A stretch of DNA of 64,000 bases from Spirosoma sp. SC4-14 (GCF_037201965.1 NZ_CP147518.1:4085001-4149000), one strand, 5' to 3'. Positions 9,797 to 18,121 are shown, counted from the first letter of the stretch. A program made the numbers and translations. Notes: generated by a model from the letters alone, not told the origin.

Positions 9797-10141
9797 TTAT
9801 TGCCGATCGGCATCAGAATCCTGCGGAGCAGGTCTTAACCGACCGTGTTGCTGATGGTCTTTATCGACGCGGTTTTGATGGTCGTGCCAATATGGCCTAC
9901 CATAGCCGTAGTGATTAAAATGGCCGTATCCACGGGGGCCGTATCCACGGGGGCCAAAGCCACCAAAACCAACTAGCAGCCGCGCTAGCAAAAACACACC
10001 TAATGCCTGCACAAACCGCAGACGAGGACCGTTGAAGAGCGCTGGAATCAGCCAGTTCCAGAGCCGCATTACTACATAAGTAGCTAACAAAAATAAGCCA
10101 ATCCCAACGATGGCAAAGCCAATTATTTTTAAAATCATCAT
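9797..10141 (-). CDS. Small membrane protein paralogous to the 9347 gene product
   Basis: 114 residues, starting at either of two adjacent ATGs (10141 or 10138). Two hydrophobic segments (about 3-30 and 44-60) are followed by a Gly/Tyr/His-rich tail with an internal duplication, GPRGYGPRGYGHFNHYGYG, visible in the DNA as a direct repeat of the phrase cgtatccacgggggc near 9927-9958. The hydrophobic core matches the downstream gene's product. The His-rich tail could bind metal, but that is inference. It lies 24 bases upstream of its paralog and about 115 bases downstream of the ECF sigma gene on the same strand. Confidence 0.68.
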   Translation of the reverse strand: MMILKIIGFAIVGIGLFLLATYVVMRLWNWLIPALFNGPRLRFVQALGVFLLARLLVGFGGFGPRGYGPRGYGHFNHYGYGRPYWHDHQNRVDKDHQQHGRLRPAPQDSDADRQ

Positions 10142-10160
10142 GGTTAACAGGAGTTTGGGA

Positions 10161-10250
10161 ATGATTGAATGACGGTCCGCCGTGCGGTTGAATGACGGCC
10201 CGCCGTTGCGATTTAAAACACATGAACTCTACCTTACCAATTCAATCATT
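10161..10250. repeat. Intergenic inverted repeat plus 23-base tandem repeat
   Basis: The arms atgattgaat (10161-10170) and attcaatcat (10240-10249) form a stem. Inside lie two tandem copies of a 23-base unit beginning ttgaatgacgg (10165-10187 and 10188-10210), differing at only a few positions. The right arm continues as caacaatttaatcatttaat into the stop region of the sigma factor gene. Confidence 0.75.
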
Positions 10251-10257
10251 CAACAAT

Positions 10258-10878
10258 TTAATCATTTAATAGCTCGTCGTAAAAATCCTGAAGCCGCTCA
10301 CGCAGGTGTAGAACCGCGTATCGCTTGCGCGACAGTAACGTATTGACCGACACGCCCCATTCGTCGGCCATTTCTTTAAAGCTCCGCCCTTCCAGTTCAT
10401 GCTGTACAAATACATCGCGCTGATCGGCAGGGAGTTCGGCAAGGGCATCGGTTAGGGCATCCATAAACGATTCACGAAAAAACTCGCTTTCCGGCCCCGA
10501 ATCGTCGGCTACGGCCAGCCATTCGCCCAGGATGGGCGCATCGTCGTCATCGTCTCCATTCGGCGAATTGATGGAAATGGTTCGTGCTCCAGTTGGCTGA
10601 CTTTTGCGGTACCAGTCGCTGATTTTATTGCGCGCTACCGAAAACAGCCACGACGCCACCCGCTCGATCGGTTTTGCCAGACGGTAGGCCTCTGTCAGTT
10701 CAACAAACACATCCTGCAACACATCTTCGGCCTCGTCGGGGTCGGGCAACCGACGACGGATAAACGCCAGCAACCGGCCCCGTTCTTTACGAACCGTCTC
10801 GCCAAGTTGATTGGCAGTGGGCTTTTCGGTGGATGATGTAGCGTCGATAGCCAGCGTATTTCCGGGTATGGTAATCAC
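10258..10878 (-). CDS. ECF-type RNA polymerase sigma factor
   Basis: 206 residues. Region 2 is visible at about 35-100 (LLAFIRRRLPDPDEAEDVLQ, DVFVELTEAY, SWLFSVARNKISDWYRK) and region 4 at about 140-200 (LPADQRDVFVQHELEGRSFK, MADEWGVSVNTLLSRKRYAV). Between them is an unusual acidic linker (GDDDDDAPIL). The family directs RNA polymerase to stress or transport promoters. No anti-sigma factor lies beside it; instead two paralogous small membrane proteins follow on the same strand and could be its regulators or its targets. That link is inference from position only. Confidence 0.92.
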   Translation of the reverse strand: MITIPGNTLAIDATSSTEKPTANQLGETVRKERGRLLAFIRRRLPDPDEAEDVLQDVFVELTEAYRLAKPIERVASWLFSVARNKISDWYRKSQPTGARTISINSPNGDDDDDAPILGEWLAVADDSGPESEFFRESFMDALTDALAELPADQRDVFVQHELEGRSFKEMADEWGVSVNTLLSRKRYAVLHLRERLQDFYDELLND

Positions 10879-10991
10879 TTTCTAATTTCCTTTACAGAAA
10901 GGTAGTCGGAATTAGAAAGAAAATATTTTATGAGAAGTGCAAAAACGCCCGGATAAGGGATGAACGGAGAAGCTACTAGACGAATGGCGAT

Positions 10992-11063
10992 TAGTCATTT
11001 GGCATTGGCTTATTTGTCATTAGCCTTTAGTCCAATGGCTAATTAGTCAATGCCAAATGACTA
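10992..11063. repeat. Nested inverted repeat between egtD and the sigma factor gene
   Basis: A perfect 16-base stem, tagtcatttggcattg (10992-11007) with its complement at 11048-11063, encloses a second stem, attagcc (11019-11025) with ggctaat (11037-11043). It lies just beyond the egtD stop and may end egtD transcription, though no T-run is present. Confidence 0.78.
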
Positions 11064-11069
11064 CATTTC

Positions 11070-12035
11070 TTAGTTTCGGGTAAATACAACGTCGGCAAAA
11101 TACCCTTTAGAGTCCATGAACCAGCCGTTGAGGGTAAAGCCAGCCTGGGTAGCTAATTGTTCTATTTGTGACCGGGTAAATTTGCGGGAAATTTCGGTAT
11201 GAATAATTTCTCCCTCCTGAAACGACACAATCAGGTCTAAGGCCCCAATGCTGACTACCTGCTGTTTTTGACTAACCAGATACGAACGAGCTTCGCCCGT
11301 TTCGGGACTGTAGGTTTCGTAATGATCAAAAGCATCCAGATTGAAATTAGCATCCAGCTCCCGATTGATTCGTCGGAGCAGGTTCAGGTTAAATGCTTTG
11401 GTTAATCCTTGCTGATCATTATAAGCCGCATGAATGACGGCCGGGTGTTTCTGCAAATCAAACCCTGTCAGCACCAGATCGCCGGGCAAGAGTCGATCGT
11501 GAAGTTGCCGGTAAAAATCGAGGGCTTCGTCGGGAGTAAAATTACCGATGTTCGAACCCAGAAACAGCACAATCCGGCGGCTCTTGGCATTGGCCGATAA
11601 CTGCTGAAGCGAATTAAAATAGTCGTCGTGTTGTGGTTTTAGCTGCAAGTGAGGCCATTGCTCCGATACATCGGCAATCAGGCCGTCGAGCGCATCGGCC
11701 GAAATATCGATCGGGGCATAGGCAAAGTCAACCCGTTGATCGACAAAGAAGCCCAGCAGAATTTTGGTTTTCAGGCCATCGCCCGCTCCCAGTTCAACCA
11801 GGTCGAAAGAGCGATGCTCCGACTGAGTAAACATTCGCAGTAAATTGGCCTTATAGGTCTCCAGGATTTCGAATTCCGACCGAGTCAGATAATACTCCGG
11901 CGAGTGCATTATCTCCTGGAAAATCCGGCTTCCTTCGGCATCATAAAAAAAACGCGACGATAATCGTTTGGGCATTTTTGCCAGTCCAGCCTGCACTTCC
12001 TGCGCCAGGGGCGACGGGCTCGAAACGTGGAGCAT
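11070..12035 (-). CDS. egtD: L-histidine N-alpha-methyltransferase EgtD (ergothioneine synthesis)
   Basis: Uses S-adenosylmethionine to trimethylate histidine to hercynine. Visible signatures are FFYDAEGSRIFQEIMHSPEY, YYLTRSEFEIL, the SAM-binding ELGAGDGLKTKILL, FLGSNIGNF and AYNDQQGLTKAFNLN. Starting at ATG 12035 gives 321 residues, the usual size. The frame is open to an ATG at 12155, which would overlap egtB by 40 bases and add a 40-residue low-complexity leader (VQRAEGLGRGAEGLGDKPAK); I prefer the shorter start. It directly follows egtB, whose product acts next in the pathway. Cytosolic. Confidence 0.92.
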   Translation of the reverse strand: MLHVSSPSPLAQEVQAGLAKMPKRLSSRFFYDAEGSRIFQEIMHSPEYYLTRSEFEILETYKANLLRMFTQSEHRSFDLVELGAGDGLKTKILLGFFVDQRVDFAYAPIDISADALDGLIADVSEQWPHLQLKPQHDDYFNSLQQLSANAKSRRIVLFLGSNIGNFTPDEALDFYRQLHDRLLPGDLVLTGFDLQKHPAVIHAAYNDQQGLTKAFNLNLLRRINRELDANFNLDAFDHYETYSPETGEARSYLVSQKQQVVSIGALDLIVSFQEGEIIHTEISRKFTRSQIEQLATQAGFTLNGWFMDSKGYFADVVFTRN

Positions 12036-12115
12036 CGAGCTGGGGGTTGGGGGTAATTTCGCGGGCTTATCTCCCAGGCCCTCAGCCCCACGCCCTAATC
12101 CCTCTGCCCTTTGCA

Positions 12116-13282
12116 CTACACACTCATCGCTAGTCGTATTCCCGTAAATTGCCATCGTTTGTCAGGTTGAAAAAAATTGCGATACGTTAGGCGCGAATGC
12201 CCGTCGGGCGTAGCAACCGACGCGCCCCGCAGCACCATCTGACCGCTCATGAATTTGCCATTGTATTCGCCAACGGCCCCTTCGGCGGTTATAAAACCCG
12301 GATAAGGCAGGTAAGCCGAATTGGTCCATTCCCACCGTTGCCCCCAGTTACACTGGCTGGCCGCAGCTTCCCACTCAAACTCGGTGGGCAGGCGCTGCCC
12401 TCTCCAGCGGGCATAGGCATCGGCTTCGTAGTGGCTGATGTGGCAAACCGGTTCGTCGGCCGCAACAGGCTGGAGACCATCAAAGGTGTAGTGCCACCAC
12501 TGTCCATCGATCTGATGCCAGTAGAGTGGAGCCTGAATCTGGTTCGCCTTCACCCACGCCCAGCCATCGGACAGCCAGTGCCTGAACTGCCGATAACCGC
12601 CCGCATCTATAAACGCCATATAGTCGCCATTGGTTACCAGGTTGCCTGCCAACAGGGTATCGTTCAGATAGACGTTGTGTGGGTTTAGCTCATTATCGAA
12701 GCAGAATCCGGTTCCGGCATATCCGATGGGATATACCCCTTCGTTGATACGGATGTTTTCCCGCCCTGCTATATGCTCATGTACGTGAAGAGGTATTTCA
12801 ATAGCCGGAAACAAGGGATTGTGCCCTAAAATATATTTGATGTCGGTAATGAGCAGTTCCTGATGCTGCTGCTCGTGATTCAGCCCCAGTTGTATCAACG
12901 CCAATAGCTCGGAAGAAATGTCGGACGTATCCAGAAAACGGCCCATTTGCTCGTCGACATAAGCGCGATATGCGTAAATGGCCGCCACGGTCGGTCGGCT
13001 CAGATTGCCCCGGTCAGTGCGCAAAACGCGCTTGCCTACCGATTCGTAATAGCTGTTAAAAACAAAGCTAAAATCATCGTGAAAGATGCGGTAGCCGGGG
13101 AGGTTTGGCACCAGTATAAATGTTTCCCAGAACCAGGTCGTATGCCCCAGGTGCCACTTTGGAGGGCTACTATCGACAATCGGTTGAACTACGTAATCTT
13201 CGGTTTCCAATCCCCGGCAAATTGCTTCGGAGTGAGTGCGGACACGTAGGTATTGTTCAGTAAGTGTCTGTTCTGCAATCAT
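12116..13282 (-). CDS. egtB: Iron-dependent sulfoxide synthase EgtB (ergothioneine synthesis)
   Basis: 388 residues. The N-terminal DinB-like part carries the probable three-histidine iron site: WHLGHTTWFWE (His47) and NHEQQHQE (His136 and His140). The C-terminal half is an FGE-sulfatase/C-type-lectin fold (LPTEFEWEAAASQCNWGQRW, VLRGASVATP, RNFFQPDKRWQFTGIRLA). The enzyme joins a thiol donor to hercynine with oxygen to give a sulfoxide. Whether it uses cysteine or gamma-glutamylcysteine cannot be told here; no egtA, egtC or egtE lies nearby. OvoA is less likely because a separate EgtD is encoded and no methyltransferase is fused. Confidence 0.9.
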   Translation of the reverse strand: MIAEQTLTEQYLRVRTHSEAICRGLETEDYVVQPIVDSSPPKWHLGHTTWFWETFILVPNLPGYRIFHDDFSFVFNSYYESVGKRVLRTDRGNLSRPTVAAIYAYRAYVDEQMGRFLDTSDISSELLALIQLGLNHEQQHQELLITDIKYILGHNPLFPAIEIPLHVHEHIAGRENIRINEGVYPIGYAGTGFCFDNELNPHNVYLNDTLLAGNLVTNGDYMAFIDAGGYRQFRHWLSDGWAWVKANQIQAPLYWHQIDGQWWHYTFDGLQPVAADEPVCHISHYEADAYARWRGQRLPTEFEWEAAASQCNWGQRWEWTNSAYLPYPGFITAEGAVGEYNGKFMSGQMVLRGASVATPDGHSRLTYRNFFQPDKRWQFTGIRLAMSV

Positions 13283-13371
13283 TCAGGTTTACAGTATTTG
13301 GTTTACGGCTTTTAGTCACAACAATCGGGGGATGGTTGCTTTATTTATAAACCAAATACGGGTTTCCTTGT

Positions 13372-13644
13372 TCAATATCCCACAATTTGTTCGTCGGCAT
13401 AGCACCACAGCCACCGTTCGCCCGGTTCGCCCGAGGCCACTACGGGATGTCCGGTCCGATGAAAATGTTTGGTGGCATGTTTATTGGGCGACGAATCGCA
13501 GCAATGGGTTTTACCGCAGGTTTGGCAAGTGCGCAGGTGAACCCAGATACTACCCGTTTTTATACACTCCTCACAGACATATTCCTGTGGAGTAAGCACT
13601 TCGGTAAGCGCATTCAGATGCTCACAAATTGGTTGTTGTTCCAT
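13372..13644 (-). CDS. UBP-type zinc finger protein
   Basis: 90 residues that are almost entirely a ZnF-UBP domain, the fold that in eukaryotic deubiquitinases binds the ubiquitin C-terminus. Probable zinc ligands are Cys7, His9, Cys24, Cys27, Cys40, Cys43, Cys48 and one or more of the C-terminal histidines; the characteristic HRTGHPVV follows. WLWCYADE closes the domain. It lies 77 bases downstream of the response-regulator/flavoprotein fusion and 89 bases upstream of egtB, all on one strand. There is no ubiquitin-like gene in the window. Its bacterial ligand is unknown to me. Confidence 0.88.
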   Translation of the reverse strand: MEQQPICEHLNALTEVLTPQEYVCEECIKTGSIWVHLRTCQTCGKTHCCDSSPNKHATKHFHRTGHPVVASGEPGERWLWCYADEQIVGY

Positions 13645-13658
13645 GTAAACAGGTTGAA

Positions 13659-13723
13659 AATTTGTTATTGGCCAATAGTCATTGGTGATTGTTCCTGTCC
13701 AAATGACTATTGACCAACAAATT
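13659..13723. repeat. Inverted repeat overlapping a stop codon
   Basis: Arms beginning aatttgttattgg (13659-13683) and aatgactattgaccaacaaatt (13702-13723) are near-complementary. The right arm overlaps the stop codon of the response-regulator/flavoprotein gene, so the hairpin would form at the very 3' end of that reading frame. Confidence 0.72.
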
Positions 13724-15383
13724 AGTTTTCGGCCAGGTATTTATGAACGAAGCTAACAGCCATGGCACCTTCGCCCACGGCCGATGCGACCCGGTTCATA
13801 GCCCCCGACCGCACATCGCCAGCCGCAAAAATGCCGGGGCTACAGGTTTCGAGCAGATAGGGTTCCCGGTCATGCTTCCATACCTCCTTAAAATCGGTAA
13901 ACTTGGTCAGGTCGCGTCCGGTAGCGATAAAGCCTTTGGAATCCTTGATAATATTCATTGAAATCCAGTCGGTGAGGGGTTTGGTACCGATAAAAATAAA
14001 CAGACCAGCCGCTTTCACTGTCCGGCGCTCTCTGGTATTCATATCTTCGAGCGTGAGACATTCCATTCGCTCATTGCCCAGTGCTTCAACCACTTCGGTA
14101 CAGCCCAATACGGTAATATTTGGCGTCCGGTCAATTTGATCGATCAGGTATTGCGACATGGTTTCGACTAAATCGGGCCGACGAACGCAAATGTATACCT
14201 CCGAAGCCATTCGCGAGAGGTACATGGCTCCCTGCCCTGCAGAGTTTCCACCACCAACAATATAAACAGGCTGATCTTTAAAGGCATAGGCTTCGGTAGT
14301 GGCTGCGCCATAGTAAACACCCGCACCGGTGAATTTGTCGAGACTAGGGTTTTCCAGTTTATGATACGACACGCCCGTACTTAACAGAATGGACCGCGTT
14401 ACTACTTCGCTCCCATCCGACATGGCAATGTGTTTGTACTGCCCCTGCGATTTGATGGCTACCACCTCCTGGGGAGCCAGAAACTCAACACCAAACCGTT
14501 GTGCCTGACTGATGGCCCGCCGAGTCAGATCGGCACCACTCAATCCATTCGGGAAACCGAGGTAATTTTCGATCCGTGAACTGGTGCCAGCCTGTCCGCC
14601 AGGAGCCCGCTTATCGATCAGAATGGTTCGGAGCCCTTCCGATCCGCCATATACCGCAGCCGCCAAACCAGCCGGTCCGGCACCAACAATGGCCAGATCA
14701 TATAAACTTTGTGACGCTTTGGGTTGTAAGCCCAGTTTTTCGCCCAATGTTGCAATTGTTGGCTGGGTCAGTACCGAGCCATCTTCGAGCACAATAACGG
14801 GCAAATTGCTACGGTCTACTCCGTGCAGGTTGAGCAGTTCCTGAGCCTGCGGGTCGCTTTCAATGTCGAGCCACTGGTAGGGAAACAGGTTACCCGCCAT
14901 AAAATCCTTCAGTTTATGCGACTCAGGCGAAAATTGATATCCCACCAATTTTAGTCCTTCAAAAGCGGGTCGATAATCAGACATCCAATCGCCAAGCAGA
15001 TCATCAAGCACCGGATACAGTTTTTCTTCCGGCGGGTCCCAGGGTTTGGCAATGTAGTAGTCCAGTTGCACTTCATTGATGGCCCGTACTGCCGCATCAA
15101 TATCCGAATAGGCTGTTAACAACGCCCTTTTGGCATTAGGAAACACCTTGCGGGCCTGGGCCAGAAACTCCACCCCGGTCATTTCGGGCATTCGCTGATC
15201 CGACAGAAACAGGGCAATTTCTTCGCCTTTTTTTTTCAATTCGGTTAACGAATCGAGGGCTTCGTGTGCCGAACTGGTCGATAAAATCCGGTATTGTTTC
15301 CGGTATTGTTTTCGCAGGTCATACTGAATAGCCTGCAATACCTGCTGATCGTCGTCAACGGAAAAAATAATAGGAAGGCGCAT
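13722..15383 (-). CDS. Response regulator fused to glutaredoxin-like and thioredoxin-reductase-like domains, both lacking CxxC
   Basis: 553 residues in three parts. Residues 1-130 form a receiver with Asp10-12, phospho-acceptor Asp62 (LSDQRMPEMTG), Thr90 and Lys113. Residues about 143-217 look like a glutaredoxin fold, but the place of CPxC reads SPES (152-155). Residues 228-553 are a thioredoxin-reductase-like FAD/NAD(P)H protein: GAGPAG (234-239), GGQAG, NADPH site GGGNSA (377-382) and AAGDVRSGA (520-528). The redox CATC of thioredoxin reductase is replaced in GVYYGAATTEA (355-365). It binds flavin in all likelihood but cannot use the usual dithiol relay. The kinase upstream is the probable partner. 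NCBI-style names call this family fused response regulator/thioredoxin-disulfide reductase; the missing cysteines argue for a sensor or a different electron acceptor. Confidence 0.92.
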   Translation of the reverse strand: MRLPIIFSVDDDQQVLQAIQYDLRKQYRKQYRILSTSSAHEALDSLTELKKKGEEIALFLSDQRMPEMTGVEFLAQARKVFPNAKRALLTAYSDIDAAVRAINEVQLDYYIAKPWDPPEEKLYPVLDDLLGDWMSDYRPAFEGLKLVGYQFSPESHKLKDFMAGNLFPYQWLDIESDPQAQELLNLHGVDRSNLPVIVLEDGSVLTQPTIATLGEKLGLQPKASQSLYDLAIVGAGPAGLAAAVYGGSEGLRTILIDKRAPGGQAGTSSRIENYLGFPNGLSGADLTRRAISQAQRFGVEFLAPQEVVAIKSQGQYKHIAMSDGSEVVTRSILLSTGVSYHKLENPSLDKFTGAGVYYGAATTEAYAFKDQPVYIVGGGNSAGQGAMYLSRMASEVYICVRRPDLVETMSQYLIDQIDRTPNITVLGCTEVVEALGNERMECLTLEDMNTRERRTVKAAGLFIFIGTKPLTDWISMNIIKDSKGFIATGRDLTKFTDFKEVWKHDREPYLLETCSPGIFAAGDVRSGAMNRVASAVGEGAMAVSFVHKYLAEN

Positions 15384-15398
15384 AGGTTTATATTGTGC

Positions 15399-15471
15399 GA
15401 ATTAGCGATTGAGTAATTGAGTGAATCAGCAAATGAGTCATCGCTTTTACAATTCACTCAATCGCTAATTC
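15399..15471. repeat. Inverted repeat between kinase and response-regulator/flavoprotein genes
   Basis: Perfect 15-base arms gaattagcgattgag (15399-15413) and ctcaatcgctaattc (15457-15471). Around them the words gagtaattgagtgaatcag and attcactcatt extend the partial pairing. It is intercistronic within a same-strand pair, so it could attenuate or process the message rather than end it. Confidence 0.76.
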
Positions 15472-15482
15472 ACTCATTAAAT

Positions 15483-16916
15483 TTATTGAACGGGAAGGCA
15501 AATGCTGAATTCGGTGTGGCCCGGTTCGGACTGCACTTTTATAGAACCGTTATGGTGCTTCACAATTCCCTGCACAATATCGAGCCCGAGTCCAGTGCCC
15601 TTCCCGATTTCTTTGGTCGTAAAAAAGGGTTCAAATATTTTATCGCGAATGTCGGCCGGAATACCCGATCCATTATCAACCACCTTTGTCAGTACGAACT
15701 CGGTTCCATCAGATCGCCGGTCGGGTTCACTCGAAATCTGCAGTTTTCCACCATCGGGCAGTGCATCGATGGCATTGTCGATGAGGTTGGTCCATACCTG
15801 ATTCAGCTCACCCGGCCAGCCACAAACCGTTGGCAGATCGTCGGCCAGGTTGAGGGAGATGGCAATGTGTTTACTTTTTACTTTGTGTTCCAGCAGGGTT
15901 AAGGTACTGCGGATGCCTTCGGCCAGATGAATCTGCTCTTTGCCAGCCCCACGGTCCATATGAGTGTAGTTTTTGATCGAATTGATCAGTGTCGAAATCC
16001 GTTTGGATGCCTCGCTGATCTCCCGAACCAGCTTTTCGGTTACCAGATTATTTACAATCCAGTTAACAACGCCCCCCAGATTTTCATCGCCGATCTTTTC
16101 CAGCAACCAGTCCAGCTCATCGACCATAACGTTAAACTCAACTAACGGGCCCGCCAGGTCCATGCTATCGTCAATGCCATGATCATCGAGCCAATCGGTT
16201 AGTTCATCTTCCCGGCTGCTACGCTCCAGCAACGACAACGCTGGTTGAGGCACATCAATTTTTCTAAAAAATACGGCACCTACCGTATCGACCTGTTCAT
16301 CGTTCAGATGGAGGTTCATAACCGTTTTGAAGGCTTCGGGAGTTGCCCGCAAATGCGATTTCAACGTATCGGCCGAGCGAACAACAGCCGCTACCGGATT
16401 ATTCAGCTCATGGGCCAAACCAGCCGAAAGGCGCCCTAACGACGCCATTTTCTCGGTTTGCTGGCTGAGTACCGTAAAATCTTTGATGCGCGTAATCATC
16501 CGTTGCACGCAAACAGCCGTTAGCTCATACTGGCTTTGCGATAACTCCCGCAAATAATCGCGGTGAAGCAGCAAAACACGGGAAGGCTTTATGGACACAA
16601 TTCGCCCCGGCGTTGTTTTCATACGGGAGTAGGGCAGCAAACCCAGCACCGAACACGGGTCATAAATTAGCTCCTCGCCTTCTTTCCCTTTCGTAACACT
16701 ATCGATTCGGATACGCCCGTCAATCAGTACAATCATGTGGTCGACGGTATCGCCCTGGCTATAGATGGTATATTCGTCTGGATAAGTCTTCTCATCTGCC
16801 TTATCGATTAACCATTGTAGCTGTTCGTCGGGAACAGAATCGAAAAGGGAAAAATCACGTAACGTTTCAAAAAGAGTCATGTATAAGGGCAGGTAACGTT
16901 GCTGGTCAGGGGTCAT
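15483..16916 (-). CDS. Soluble histidine kinase with N-terminal cyclic-nucleotide-binding domain
   Basis: 477 residues, no membrane segment. Residues about 15-135 form a cNMP-binding-like beta-roll (YTIYSQGDTVDHMIVLIDGR). A HisKA box follows with His169 (SAGLAHELNNPVAAVV), then a HATPase domain with VDNGSGIPADIRDKIFEPFF and GKGTGLGLDIV. It probably phosphorylates the receiver of the flavoprotein fusion encoded 99 bases downstream. The cNMP pocket could bind a nucleotide or simply act as a sensory fold; the Arg/Glu signature for cAMP is not obvious. The start lies inside a region of imperfect inverted repeats (16905-16972). Confidence 0.9.
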   Translation of the reverse strand: MTPDQQRYLPLYMTLFETLRDFSLFDSVPDEQLQWLIDKADEKTYPDEYTIYSQGDTVDHMIVLIDGRIRIDSVTKGKEGEELIYDPCSVLGLLPYSRMKTTPGRIVSIKPSRVLLLHRDYLRELSQSQYELTAVCVQRMITRIKDFTVLSQQTEKMASLGRLSAGLAHELNNPVAAVVRSADTLKSHLRATPEAFKTVMNLHLNDEQVDTVGAVFFRKIDVPQPALSLLERSSREDELTDWLDDHGIDDSMDLAGPLVEFNVMVDELDWLLEKIGDENLGGVVNWIVNNLVTEKLVREISEASKRISTLINSIKNYTHMDRGAGKEQIHLAEGIRSTLTLLEHKVKSKHIAISLNLADDLPTVCGWPGELNQVWTNLIDNAIDALPDGGKLQISSEPDRRSDGTEFVLTKVVDNGSGIPADIRDKIFEPFFTTKEIGKGTGLGLDIVQGIVKHHNGSIKVQSEPGHTEFSICLPVQ

Positions 16917-17193
16917 CAGTCATTGGGATCATAGCCTATGCATGACTAATGCCCCGTGACCAATAACCCAGTTAATGGTTATACGCAGGCGTAACCAAAT
17001 GTTTGGTCAATTAGTTACACGAAGTTCTCAGAAGCTTGTATACGGTAGGCGAGCTATAAAATTACACGATATTTAGCTTTCGCCATCCATTGATTATCTC
17101 CTAAAACGAACAAATAAATCGAATAATCCTTTACCTTAACTGTTTGGGCTTTACTTTTAGGTATTTACTTTAATACACGTCTTTTCCTTCGTT

Positions 17194-18114
17194 ATGCGTT
17201 TCGCTCTGCTTCTGCTCTGCCTGTTTGCCTTTGCTTTTCGCCCCGACAAGCCTGCCTACCGGCTATATGGGTCCAAACTTAAAGCCACTACCTATGCAAA
17301 ACTGCTCCACGATGCCGCAGAAGCCGATGTTGTTCTCTTTGGCGAACTTCATAACAATCCAATCTGTCACTGGCTTGAGCTACAATTAACTAAAGATCTG
17401 GAAGCAGCTAAAAAAGGATCGCTGGTGCTGGGGGCCGAAATGTTTGAAACCGACAACCAAACGGCTCTGACCAATTTTATTGACGGTCGAACTACCGATA
17501 AAGAACTGGCAGCACAGGCCCGGCTATGGCCCAATTTCGATACAGATTACAAACCGATTGCCAATTTTGCCCGCGAGCATAAAATACCATTTATCGCCAC
17601 CAATATTCCGCGTCGATATGCCAGCCTCGTTGCCCGAAACGGATTGACGGCTCTCGATACGCTACCCTCCGAAGCCAAACGCCAGATTGCCCCGCTCCCA
17701 CTGGTCGTTGACCTGACTCTGCCCGGCTATAAAGCAATGCTCGACATGATGGGATCGGGAAGCGGCCACGACAGTAAATCCGCGCAGAACAATCCGCATG
17801 GCAGTAACAACGATAGTGCCGCCAACTTTGCCAGGGCACAGGCCATTAAAGATGCCACTATGGCTTATTTTATTCGCCAGAACCTAAACCCTGGGCAAAC
17901 TCTATTGCATTTCAACGGCGACTATCATTCAAAAAACTTCGAGGGTATCGTCTGGTATTTGCGTCAGCAGCAACCCGGCAATCCATCCCGGCCGCTCACG
18001 ATTCTAACGATCTCGTCGGTCGAAATCCCTGACCCCGATCATCCATCGGCCGACAATCAGAATCTGGCCGACTTTGTTCTGGCCATTCCCAGCGATATGA
18101 CCAAGACTTATTAA
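17194..18114 (+). CDS. ChaN family protein (haem-binding uptake, Tiki-like fold)
   Basis: 306 residues with a short signal peptide (MRFALLLLCLFAFAF). GELHNNPICHWLEL near residue 50 and FNGDYHS near residue 250 are the two conserved blocks of the ChaN/EreA-Tiki-like fold, whose ChaN members bind haem iron in the envelope. There is no lipobox cysteine, so it is probably periplasmic. The insert from about residue 185 (GSGSGHDSKSAQNN) is a low-complexity loop. It stands alone, convergent with the gene at 18162. Confidence 0.8.
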   Translation: MRFALLLLCLFAFAFRPDKPAYRLYGSKLKATTYAKLLHDAAEADVVLFGELHNNPICHWLELQLTKDLEAAKKGSLVLGAEMFETDNQTALTNFIDGRTTDKELAAQARLWPNFDTDYKPIANFAREHKIPFIATNIPRRYASLVARNGLTALDTLPSEAKRQIAPLPLVVDLTLPGYKAMLDMMGSGSGHDSKSAQNNPHGSNNDSAANFARAQAIKDATMAYFIRQNLNPGQTLLHFNGDYHSKNFEGIVWYLRQQQPGNPSRPLTILTISSVEIPDPDHPSADNQNLADFVLAIPSDMTKTY

Positions 18115-18121
18115 AAGTATG

